This document shows, piece after piece, positions 18,988 to 26,297 of a stretch of 42,877 bases of DNA; the stretch's first letter is position 1, and every line of letters begins with the position of its first letter. The position numbers and the translations under genes are program-made. This stretch comes from Ignavibacteria bacterium (lineage in GTDB: Bacteria; Bacteroidota; Ignavibacteria; Tepidaquicellales; OLB5). A model generated the notes under the pieces. It was not told where the DNA came from. It made no database searches and saw nothing but the letters and a program-made list of their open reading frames with translations. Where the stretch lies: assembly GCA_019912545.1 (NCBI GenBank), contig JAIOIK010000110.1, positions 1 to 42,877 of the forward strand, given 5' to 3'.

Positions 18988-19041
18988 ATGGAAAAAACAC
19001 ATAAATCAACGAAAGGGGCTTCAACCTTATGCATTCACTAA
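18988..19041 (+). CDS. Possible 17-codon upstream ORF
   Basis: ATG at 18988, preceded by AAAGG, opens a 17-codon frame (MEKTHKSTKGASTLCIH). Its TAA (19039-19041) overlaps by one base an in-frame ATG (19041) of the following propeller gene. The arrangement could couple translation, or it could be chance; the peptide has no recognisable features. Confidence 0.25.
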   Translation: MEKTHKSTKGASTLCIH

Positions 19042-20306
19042 TGTGTACGTACACTAAACGCTTACGTTTCTTACTATTTATCATTGCTCTTGTAATTTTC
19101 ACTATTGGCCTTAATGCACAGGATAAATTGAACAGTATCGGTTTTACCAGTCAACTTGAAGGCGCTTTTGTTGGCGATAACGGCCTGATATATAACACTA
19201 CAGATTCAGGTTTAAACTGGAGCCTCATTCCTGCATTTACATCAAACAAGCTTAACAATATTGCAGTCCACGGAAACATCATGGTAGCAGTTGGCGATAG
19301 CGGCACGATTGCGAGAAGTACTAACTCAGGCAGAACCTGGGCTTTGATACCTACTGGCGCATCATTTAATTTTAAGAGTGTGTCCATCAATGATTCCGGC
19401 ACAGGTTTTATCGTGGGAAACAGCCTTACGTTATACAAAACGACAGACCATGGCCAGAGCTGGGAAGGGATTACCGGACTACTACCAACCGGTAATGCCG
19501 TTGACCTTACATCAATTTCAATGTACGGGACAAACCGCGGAATTATTGCCGGTATGAATAGGAAATTCTTCCTGACTAGTGATGGAGGAGAGACGTGGAA
19601 CTTACCCACCTCCATGCTTTATTATGCTTTGAATTATACAAGTATCAAAATGACAGATTCCCTGACAGCCTATGCCGCTTCAATTGAAGGAAAACTAGTA
19701 AGGACAACAGATGGCGGATTAACATGGATTGTTGTGTATATTGATAACACTGGTATTTCTTACAACAATATTATAAATGTTAGGGCCGGCAAATATGCTG
19801 TTGCCGGTAATGGCGGGACTGTAAGGCTTTCTGATGGGAATATTTTTGTTTGGCAGCTTCAGGAATCCAGCACTACCAGGAATTTGAATTGTATGGCATA
19901 TATTGATACAATTACAGGCTTCGCAGGCGGTGATAACGGGATCCTGCTCAAGACAAACGATAAGGGAGCTACCTGGAGCGAAGTAGAATACCTGCAGTTA
20001 ACAGGCACAGGCACAAATACAAGTGTACCTGTAACAGCAAGGCTCCTTGCCAACTATCCCAATCCGTTCAATCCAACAACTAATATATCATACTCGGTAC
20101 CTTTTGATGCTAATGTTACTATAAAAGTTTACGATATAAAGGGCAGAGAGATCTCTTCTCCGGTAAACGGATTCCGCAAAGCAGATAGTTACACTGCTGT
20201 ATTTAACGGCTCGGGGCTGGCCTCAGGAGTTTACTTCTACCGCATAACGGCAATTGGCAAAACCGAAACTTACATCAATACAAATAAGATGATCCTTGTA
20301 AAATAA
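19029..20306 (+). CDS. T9SS surface beta-propeller protein (Ycf48/BNR-like), paralog 1
   Basis: Up to 425 residues. A signal peptide ending GLNAQ is followed by a propeller of repeats with the pattern VAVGDSGTIARSTNSGRTW, in which a GDNG/GDSG turn and a closing S/T-x-G-x-x-W recur about every 45 residues (roughly 30-325). The C-terminal type A sorting domain begins NYPNPFNPTTNISY and ends NKMILVK. The fold resembles Ycf48/HCF136 photosystem-assembly propellers, but in T9SS cargo it is a generic scaffold, so no photosynthetic role is implied. The ATG at 19029 is the longest start; the ATG at 19041 gives an equally good signal peptide and overlaps the stop of a short upstream frame. It has its own promoter and terminator. 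Confidence 0.85.
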   Translation: MHSLMCTYTKRLRFLLFIIALVIFTIGLNAQDKLNSIGFTSQLEGAFVGDNGLIYNTTDSGLNWSLIPAFTSNKLNNIAVHGNIMVAVGDSGTIARSTNSGRTWALIPTGASFNFKSVSINDSGTGFIVGNSLTLYKTTDHGQSWEGITGLLPTGNAVDLTSISMYGTNRGIIAGMNRKFFLTSDGGETWNLPTSMLYYALNYTSIKMTDSLTAYAASIEGKLVRTTDGGLTWIVVYIDNTGISYNNIINVRAGKYAVAGNGGTVRLSDGNIFVWQLQESSTTRNLNCMAYIDTITGFAGGDNGILLKTNDKGATWSEVEYLQLTGTGTNTSVPVTARLLANYPNPFNPTTNISYSVPFDANVTIKVYDIKGREISSPVNGFRKADSYTAVFNGSGLASGVYFYRITAIGKTETYINTNKMILVK

Positions 20307-20333
20307 TAAGTTTTTTTCTCCGTTTATATTTTT

Positions 20334-20364
20334 AGGCTGAAAAGCAAATTTTCAGCCTTTTTTA
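20334..20364 (+). terminator. Terminator of propeller gene 1
   Basis: Perfect 10-bp stem AGGCTGAAAA / TTTTCAGCCT with loop GCAAA and a T-run, 28 nt after the stop. Confidence 0.88.
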
Positions 20365-20770
20365 TTTGTTTTTGACTTGCATATGCAATTGTCATATAGT
20401 ATCTTACTCTATGTGCATGATGCATATTATTATTTTTAAATAATTTAATCCAAAGTTCAATTATGCCGGTCTCATTCATCCTTCTATTTAGATTTTTCAG
20501 GTTTGCAAGCCGTGAAGCATACCCGGCTTTTTCCAGGGTGTCACTACCGGCAAAGTATTGTACATCAAATGTATTCACTCGGGCATTATGTACTGGACTT
20601 TCTGCGAAGAAGAAGCATAATCAAAAAATCCGCTTGATGGAAATTGAAAAAAATGCCTCAAACTTCCGGATAGTCCAGCATATCGGCTTCACATTATTGC
20701 CTGAATTTGCCCAAAAAACGGCAATGAGATTTTGTAAAACTTACCAAAACGAAATGATATACTGTACTAT

Positions 20771-20794
20771 AATATGATATGAAATATGATATGA
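20771..20794. repeat. Tandem 12-mer duplication
   Basis: AATATGATATGA occurs twice with no gap. It could be a simple slippage product. Confidence 0.85.
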
Positions 20795-20816
20795 AGATCA
20801 CTTCAAAATCACATAA

Positions 20817-20840
20817 TTTCTACCGTAAAATAAGTAGAAA
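20817..20840. repeat. Inverted repeat with 7-bp arms
   Basis: TTTCTAC (20817-20823) and GTAGAAA (20834-20840) are perfectly complementary with a 10-nt spacer. It lies 46 nt upstream of the -33 element of the next promoter. Confidence 0.6.
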
Positions 20841-20885
20841 CAAATACTCAGAACATAATTCTTTAGAATATAACGGATTCAGTTA

Positions 20886-20916
20886 TTGATTAGCTACCAT
20901 CTAAAAGCTAACTTTG
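20886..20916 (+). promoter_or_regulatory. Promoter for propeller gene 2
   Basis: TTG at 20886 and a perfect TAACTTTG at 20909, 23 nt apart, preceded by AAAAGC. This fits the TTG / TAnnTTTG form known for Bacteroides and Flavobacterium. The leader would be about 100 nt. Confidence 0.72.
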
Positions 20917-21025
20917 TTCAATTAAGATTTACCCTATTTAAAAAAGTTCAAAATAAACAAAAAATAGAAGCAAAAAGGAAAAACTCTTTATAAATTAAAA
21001 ATTACCCTATTGGAGGAATTAAATC

Positions 21026-22285
21026 ATGTTAACCTTTAAGTCACATTTTACAGCGCTTTTTATTTTGTTACTTGCAGTTAGCTTCACATTTTCACAGGCC
21101 GTTACAAACGAGCACAGCATTAAGTTCGAAAACCCCACAACAGCCACGCTTGTTGGTGAAAACGGCGTTATTATGAGAACAACAAACAACGGTGCAAACT
21201 GGGAAGAGCAGAATTCCAATATTTCAAATGTGCTCTTTGGCAACTCCCTTAAGAACGGCACATCTATGGCAGTAGGAGAAAACGGCGTGATACTAAGATC
21301 TGTTGATAACGGGGCTAACTGGTCAGTTATTCTTCCCGGAACAATCGAAAATCTAAATGATGTAGAAGTAATTGATGGCGGCATAGTTGTGGTGTGCGGC
21401 AACAATGGTGTTTTACTGCGCTCAGACGATAACGGCGAGACGTGGGTGGGCATAACAACAAACACCACTAAGAATTTAACAGATGTAAAATTTGTTGATA
21501 ATCTAACCGGATTTGCAGCGGGAGATCTTGGCGCATTATTGAAAACTGTGGACGGCGGTTTAACGTGGGCTGCATTGGATATGTCATTTACGAATAATAA
21601 ATTCAATTCAGTTGAAGCAATTGATGCAAGCAACCTTGTGCTTGTTGGCGATCTTGGCAAGATATTGCTTTCAAATGACGGCGGAGATTCATGGTACGGT
21701 CCCTCGGGATTAATGTATGAATCAGATTTTAATGATGTAGTATTTTTTGATGTAAATAACGGCGTAATAGCCGCAAATGACGGTCTGATCCTAAAGACCA
21801 CAGACGGCGGTTACAGCTGGATACCTTCAGTAATGACAGTAAGCGGAGATGATTACGATTATTTTTCGGTAGCATTTGCAGATGCAAACAATGGCATCTC
21901 AATTGGAAGAAACGGAATTGAAATATATACAACCGATGGCGGAGATTCATGGACTGAAAATGCGCCCGGTCTCAGCAATCTATTTACGAAAAGTACAGGC
22001 AAGAGGCTTCTGAATGTTAAGCTGAACCAGAACTATCCAAATCCTTTCAATCCATCAACCCTTATCAGCTATGAACTGCCCGATGATGCCAATGTAAACG
22101 TTAAGGTATTTGATATGCTTGGCAGAGAAGTTGCATCATTGGTATCATCATATCAGAAAGCAGGCATATACACAGTTAATTTTAACGCTGCAGGGCTTTC
22201 AAGCGGAGTTTATTTCTACAAACTTAGTGCAGCAAACGGTAATCAGAACTACAACAGTGTAATGAGAATGATCTTAACTAAGTAA
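21026..22285 (+). CDS. T9SS surface beta-propeller protein (Ycf48/BNR-like), paralog 2
   Basis: 419 residues, signal peptide ending FTFSQ, then propeller repeats with VGENGVIMRTTNNGANWEE, VGENGVILRSVDNGANW and LLKTVDGGLTW patterns over about 25-320. The type A sorting domain begins NQNYPNPFNPSTLISY and ends MRMILTK. It shares repeat pattern and sorting domain with the genes at 19029 and 22545, so the three form a paralog array, each with its own promoter. A clear Shine-Dalgarno (TTGGAGGAATT) precedes the ATG, which is not the rule in this phylum and suggests strong initiation. Extracellular binding or scaffold role is inferred. Confidence 0.86.
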   Translation: MLTFKSHFTALFILLLAVSFTFSQAVTNEHSIKFENPTTATLVGENGVIMRTTNNGANWEEQNSNISNVLFGNSLKNGTSMAVGENGVILRSVDNGANWSVILPGTIENLNDVEVIDGGIVVVCGNNGVLLRSDDNGETWVGITTNTTKNLTDVKFVDNLTGFAAGDLGALLKTVDGGLTWAALDMSFTNNKFNSVEAIDASNLVLVGDLGKILLSNDGGDSWYGPSGLMYESDFNDVVFFDVNNGVIAANDGLILKTTDGGYSWIPSVMTVSGDDYDYFSVAFADANNGISIGRNGIEIYTTDGGDSWTENAPGLSNLFTKSTGKRLLNVKLNQNYPNPFNPSTLISYELPDDANVNVKVFDMLGREVASLVSSYQKAGIYTVNFNAAGLSSGVYFYKLSAANGNQNYNSVMRMILTK

Positions 22286-22336
22286 AATTCATATTGCACA
22301 ATTGTTAAGAGTTTGTTCCTCCAAATTACTTCAGAG

Positions 22337-22366
22337 CGCTGCCTTTCTTAAGATAGGCAGCGTTTA
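22337..22366 (+). terminator. Terminator candidate of propeller gene 2
   Basis: Perfect 8-bp stem CGCTGCCT / AGGCAGCG with a 10-nt loop, followed by a weak T-run (TTTAATTTT). Confidence 0.65.
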
Positions 22367-22413
22367 ATTTTCAAAGCATAACGTGATTATTATCAATCTA
22401 ACGTTTTCAGGTA

Positions 22414-22444
22414 TTGCGCTCATACCGATAATACATTAAATTTG
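22414..22444 (+). promoter_or_regulatory. Promoter for propeller gene 3
   Basis: TTG at 22414 in GGTATTG and a perfect TAAATTTG at 22437, again 23 nt apart. The leader would be about 95 nt. Confidence 0.7.
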
Positions 22445-22544
22445 CTGTGTAGTCAGGATTACGCTTACATGTAAAACTACCGGATACACAGAGAGTATTT
22501 TTTCAAATTAATTAACTTATTTTATTAACCTTTATTATAAAACA

Positions 22545-23876
22545 ATGAAAAACTTTAGCAGAATCAACTTCTTGTTCACATTTTTCTTCATCTTTGCAGC
22601 ATTAAGCACATATTCACAGCCTACAAGTCTTAACGAAAATGACATTTCGTTCGAAAGCTCTACTACGGCAATTCTGGTTGGCCAGGATGGCCTAATTATG
22701 AAAACCGAGGATGGCGGCTCAAACTGGAATGTAATTCCTTCCGGAGTGACCAATACATTTAATGCAAGCGACTATTTCACATATATTGAGTACTTCGGTA
22801 TGGTTAACGTGGTTAGCGACTCCACTGCCTATGAAATTGAACGCACAATTTCAATCGTAGCCGGTGATAACGGCTTGATAATGGTTTCGGAAGACAGAGA
22901 TTTAAACTGGATTACTTCCCCTACCGGTACATTAGAGAACATTAACGATGTACTGATTTACAACAGAGATATGATATTTGCATGCGGAAACAACGGATTA
23001 CTGCTTATGTCCAGCAATCATGGAGCATCCTGGGAAGTAATAGTAACAAATACAACAGCTAATTTAAATTCGATTTCATTTTCAGAATATGACCACAATG
23101 ATCCGTATTTGAATGCTGTTATAGCAGGAGACGGCGGCACTGTTTTGGTCTCAAATGATAATGGAGCTACATGGGCGCTGGCCTTAAGCAATACAGCAGA
23201 TAACCTAAATACAGCAGTGATTACAAACAGCGGCTTAATGATAGCAGCCGGTAACAACGGGACAATTATAAGGTCTTCTGACGCCGGGCTCACATGGGAA
23301 AATGCTGTTTCTTTATATACAGGAATAGTTTATGATATGAGATATCTCAATGGAGCAGAATTTGACATTTTTGCAGCTTCAGGTGAAAACGGAACGATCT
23401 TAAGAAGTGATGACATGGGTATGAACTGGACAATTATTGAAACCGGAAACACCAACGATCTGTTTGCTTTGAATTTTTATGATTCCCAAAACGGTATTAC
23501 AGTTGGTGAGAATGGTACTGAATTATATACCATAGATGGCGGACTTACTTGGGTAAACAAAGAAACATTTGATAACAGTGCTTCGTCAGAAAAAAAATCG
23601 AGCGACATAAAACTGAACCAGAACTATCCGAACCCGTTTAATCCTTCAACAGTCATAAGTTATGTGCTTCCTTTTGATGCAAAAGTAAGCATAAAAGTTT
23701 ATGATATGCTGGGCAGAGTAGTGGCCGATCTTTTAACTGCAAACCAGGTTTCCGGAACACACAGTGTAAGTTTCAATGCTCTGGGCCTATCAAGCGGTGT
23801 TTACTTCTACAGGCTCAATGCCGAAAGCGGCAACCAGTCATTTACCAAAGTAATGAAGATGATATTGACCAAATAA
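22545..23876 (+). CDS. T9SS surface beta-propeller protein (Ycf48/BNR-like), paralog 3
   Basis: 443 residues, signal peptide ending STYSQ. Propeller repeats such as VGQDGLIMKTEDGGSNW, AGDNGLIMVSEDRDLNW and ASGENGTILRSDDMGMNW cover about 25-345. The type A sorting domain starts NQNYPNPFNPSTVISY and ends KVMKMILTK. It is slightly longer than paralog 2 owing to extra residues inside the first and fourth blades. The sorting-domain tail (SGNQSFTKVMKMILTK) is closely shared with the otherwise unrelated gene at 24380. Function beyond surface display is not readable. Confidence 0.86.
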   Translation: MKNFSRINFLFTFFFIFAALSTYSQPTSLNENDISFESSTTAILVGQDGLIMKTEDGGSNWNVIPSGVTNTFNASDYFTYIEYFGMVNVVSDSTAYEIERTISIVAGDNGLIMVSEDRDLNWITSPTGTLENINDVLIYNRDMIFACGNNGLLLMSSNHGASWEVIVTNTTANLNSISFSEYDHNDPYLNAVIAGDGGTVLVSNDNGATWALALSNTADNLNTAVITNSGLMIAAGNNGTIIRSSDAGLTWENAVSLYTGIVYDMRYLNGAEFDIFAASGENGTILRSDDMGMNWTIIETGNTNDLFALNFYDSQNGITVGENGTELYTIDGGLTWVNKETFDNSASSEKKSSDIKLNQNYPNPFNPSTVISYVLPFDAKVSIKVYDMLGRVVADLLTANQVSGTHSVSFNALGLSSGVYFYRLNAESGNQSFTKVMKMILTK

Positions 23877-23904
23877 ACTTGAACTAAAATACATTTTTAC
23901 ATCT

Positions 23905-23934
23905 GCGCCGCTCAGAAAAGCGGCGCTTTTTATT
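23905..23934 (+). terminator. Terminator of propeller gene 3
   Basis: Perfect 8-bp stem GCGCCGCT / AGCGGCGC, loop CAGAAA, followed by TTTTTATT, about 30 nt after the stop. Confidence 0.9.
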
Positions 23935-23971
23935 GCCATATTTAGTAGATAAACAACAAATTTTAATATTA

Positions 23972-23987
23972 TACCGTTATCACGGTA
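23972..23987. promoter_or_regulatory. TACCGT-N4-ACGGTA inverted repeat, copy 1
   Basis: Perfect 6-bp arms with a TATC spacer, 96 nt after the preceding stop and about 390 nt before the next start. Copies lie at 25916 and 27804. Confidence 0.6.
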
Positions 23988-24268
23988 GGAAATCTGACAT
24001 TATTAAGTAAGTAAAATTTGTAAACGAAATATTTATAGTAATTTGAAAATAATCATTTCTCAGAAATAAAAAAATCTGTTTGACTCGTCAGCAATTAACG
24101 GTACATCCAAACTATTCCATATCCACTTCAATTTAAATCAATATTTTTTCAGTAATTTATTGCTGATAATCCCCTTATATATGCTACTTGAATTAACAAA
24201 CAGTAACCTACCCGCTTTTGTGATATACTCGGGCTCCGAGCTATTTTTATAAATCAACTAAACACCGA

Positions 24269-24300
24269 TTGTTTCCGATCCACTAACCCTGCTATATTTG
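24269..24300 (+). promoter_or_regulatory. Promoter for NWT-type protein 1
   Basis: TTG at 24269 (GATTGTTT) and a perfect TATATTTG at 24293, spacing 24. The same pair with identical spacing and flanks precedes the paralog at 26298, which supports conservation after duplication. Confidence 0.75.
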
Positions 24301-24379
24301 AATATAATTAAGTTCCATGGGGTAACAGAAAAGGTCATTTCAAAATTACTGTATCTTTTCAATAATTTATTCAGATATT

Positions 24380-25822
24380 ATGAAGCTCTTAAAGTGCTTT
24401 GCTTCCTTGATCGTTCTGGCGGGTCTAACATTTTCTCAAACGACCTATTACTGGACTGGAACTGCTAATTCAAATTTCAGCGCTGCCGGCAACTGGACCC
24501 CGCTGCGCCCGATAGGATTAAACACCGATATTCTTGTTTTTGAGACTGGCACTGAATTGAATGTCATGAACGTTCAGCAGGTAACAATTGGAGAGTTGAT
24601 TATCCGCAGGAATACAAGCTTAACGCTTTCCCCTTCGGCCGGAAATACAAAATGCATTACCATTAAGGGCGGCACTGGGGAAGATTTAGTAATCGAAAGC
24701 GGTTCGTCTTTAAGAATTTTAGGTAATGATCCGGCGTTGAATATTTATTTGTCGACAGGCGCAACAGCTGATATCAGCGGATATTTTACTTTCCAGGGAG
24801 AAATAGCTCATAACATAAACACAGCTGACCCTTTATCACTCAAGTTTAATAGTGGCTCTGTTTTCACTCAATCTTGCCCGGGTAACATTTTCAATTCGAC
24901 CGGAACAATGAACTCAGCAATATTCAAAAACGGCTCCACATTCAATATCAATCATACTAATGCTTTAAGTCCATTTGGCTTACTGGCTCCAAGCACAAAA
25001 GTAATTTTCGAACCCCAAAGTAATCTTGTAATTTTAGGAACAAGCTCGATATTGCTAAATGGAAGGTCTATACCAAATTTAACAATTGAGCAATATGCAG
25101 TTTTGAATGCTGTTGAATCATTCACAGATGGCCTAACTGTAGGAAATCTAACAATAAAGAATTCGGGTTCCTTGATTGTTGGGAGTACAGATTCTTACTC
25201 TATTCCTGAATTTAATATCCAGGGTAACATCAGTGTTAACGGCACATTTAGATTCAGCACAAATAGCGGCAGCAAGTTCAGAATAAGCCTGAACGGTACA
25301 GAAACACAGAGCATAAGTGGCTCCGGCGAGATTATTATTCCTGAAAAAGTAGAATTATTTTCAATTGATAATGATCTGATCTTATTCAGAGACTTGATTG
25401 TAAGTTGTCCTATCATTCATAATTCAGGCAGTGTAGTTCTAAATGGCCATTATATTAAACTGCCAAGCACCAAAAATCAGACTGTGATTACTCGCCCGGT
25501 TGAAGAAAGTGCCGGATCAAACTTGAAAGAAAATAGCAACTCCCCTGAAGAAATTTCAATCTCTCAGAATTATCCGAATCCTTTTAATCCATCAACAAAG
25601 ATCGATTTTGAAGTTCCTGTAGATTCTAAAGTTTCGCTCAAAGTTTACGATATTTCGGGAAAAGAAATTTCAACACTTGTTAATGATCAAGTTATGTCTG
25701 GTTACCATACAGTTGATTTTATATCAACTGGGCTTTCAAGTGGAGTGTATTTCTATCAGTTGAATGCATTTGCCGGAAATCAGACATTTACAAAGGTTAT
25801 GAAGATGATACTGACAAAGTGA
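24380..25822 (+). CDS. T9SS surface protein, NWT-type beta-rich repeat protein, paralog 1
   Basis: 480 residues. Signal peptide ends LTFSQ. The mature start YYWTGTANSNFSAAGNWT is a motif common at the N-terminus of secreted beta-solenoid proteins of this group. It is followed by S/N/G-rich strands to about residue 370 (for example ESGSSLRI, SGSVF, GSGEIIIPE) and a conserved SVVLNGHYIKLP turn. Four Cys occur in the mature part, at positions shared with the paralog at 26298. The sorting domain starts SQNYPNPFNPSTKIDF and ends KVMKMILTK. No catalytic motif seen; likely parallel beta-helix fold. It is the first of a tandem pair whose promoter was duplicated too. Confidence 0.84.
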   Translation: MKLLKCFASLIVLAGLTFSQTTYYWTGTANSNFSAAGNWTPLRPIGLNTDILVFETGTELNVMNVQQVTIGELIIRRNTSLTLSPSAGNTKCITIKGGTGEDLVIESGSSLRILGNDPALNIYLSTGATADISGYFTFQGEIAHNINTADPLSLKFNSGSVFTQSCPGNIFNSTGTMNSAIFKNGSTFNINHTNALSPFGLLAPSTKVIFEPQSNLVILGTSSILLNGRSIPNLTIEQYAVLNAVESFTDGLTVGNLTIKNSGSLIVGSTDSYSIPEFNIQGNISVNGTFRFSTNSGSKFRISLNGTETQSISGSGEIIIPEKVELFSIDNDLILFRDLIVSCPIIHNSGSVVLNGHYIKLPSTKNQTVITRPVEESAGSNLKENSNSPEEISISQNYPNPFNPSTKIDFEVPVDSKVSLKVYDISGKEISTLVNDQVMSGYHTVDFISTGLSSGVYFYQLNAFAGNQTFTKVMKMILTK

Positions 25823-25915
25823 TTAAAATAAAACCGGACCATTTTGACAATCTTCTCTTTTAGAGTGGAATTTTTCTTGCCATAAATTATTAATATACAT
25901 TTATTTATAATTGCT

Positions 25916-25931
25916 TACCGTAATAACGGTA
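25916..25931. promoter_or_regulatory. TACCGT-N4-ACGGTA inverted repeat, copy 2
   Basis: Perfect 6-bp arms with an AATA spacer, 94 nt after the preceding stop, the same relative place as copy 1. Confidence 0.6.
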
Positions 25932-26197
25932 TAAATTCTACAATATTACAGTTAGCAAAAATATTTAATATTGTTATTAACATACGTTTATAATTCTCAC
26001 ATTACTCCTATCTACTTTTAACAGTTCTTTCAATGAATGGAATTTCATTACTATATCATAATCTCGTAATCTACTGTTATTACATGATTTAATTTGAAGT
26101 TTGTCATTATAGCTAACTATCAATACTATATATTCCCTACCTAAAATCGTTATAGAATCGGGTTTGAAGCCATTTTGAAAAATCAAGTTCTCACTGA

Positions 26198-26229
26198 TTG
26201 TTTTCCATGCCATGACCCTGTTATATTTG
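26198..26229 (+). promoter_or_regulatory. Promoter for NWT-type protein 2
   Basis: TTG at 26198 and TATATTTG at 26222, spacing 24. The context GATTGTTTTCC ... CCCTGTTATATTTG closely matches the promoter at 24269. Confidence 0.75.
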
Positions 26230-26297
26230 TATAGAAAACAATTAGTAGGGGAAGCAGAAAAGTCAAACAAGAACTTTTCAATAACTTTTCCAGAACT

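Larger units (their letters stand above)
18408..19028. other. 621-bp repeat-rich intergenic region
   Basis: It contains a CTTGT-led palindrome, a terminator identical to the one at 10513, nested dispersed repeats, two long hairpins, a degenerate tract of AACTTTC-like octamers (about 18781-18825), then a promoter and a possible 17-codon upstream ORF before the next gene. An open frame at 18479-18763 runs entirely through these repeats and is not believed. Confidence 0.7.
20307..21025. other. 719-bp intergenic region
   Basis: After the terminator there is a coding-like but doubtful minus-strand stretch (20324-20632), a tandem 12-mer AATATGATATGA x2 (20771-20794), an inverted repeat TTTCTAC / GTAGAAA (20817-20840) that includes a TACCGT half-site, then a strong promoter and a long A-rich leader bracketed by two copies of TTACCCTATT. 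Confidence 0.65.
23877..24379. other. 503-bp intergenic region
   Basis: It holds the terminator, the TACCGT-TATC-ACGGTA inverted repeat at 23972-23987, a further ACGGTA half-site at 24098-24103, and the promoter at 24269-24300. No gene was seen. Its promoter-proximal part is similar to the region before 26298. Confidence 0.7.
25823..26297. other. 475-bp intergenic region between the paralogs
   Basis: No gene seen. It contains the second TACCGT inverted repeat and a promoter. No clear terminator hairpin follows the stop at 25822, unlike the neighbours. A minus-strand frame at 25977-26270 overlaps the promoter and is rejected. Confidence 0.65.

Noticed and set aside
20463-20777. 104-codon plus-strand frame
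   Set aside because: No ribosome site, no motif, and it overlaps a more protein-like but also doubtful minus-strand frame.
21019-21801. 260-codon minus-strand frame
   Set aside because: Antisense shadow of the propeller gene, whose repeats and sorting domain are unmistakable.
19029-23876. Photosystem II assembly (Ycf48) function for the propellers
   Set aside because: The resemblance is to the repeat fold only; T9SS sorting domains and the absence of photosynthesis genes argue for generic surface propellers.
25977-26270. 97-codon minus-strand frame before NWT protein 2
   Set aside because: It overlaps the conserved promoter and has no counterpart in the matching region before NWT protein 1.
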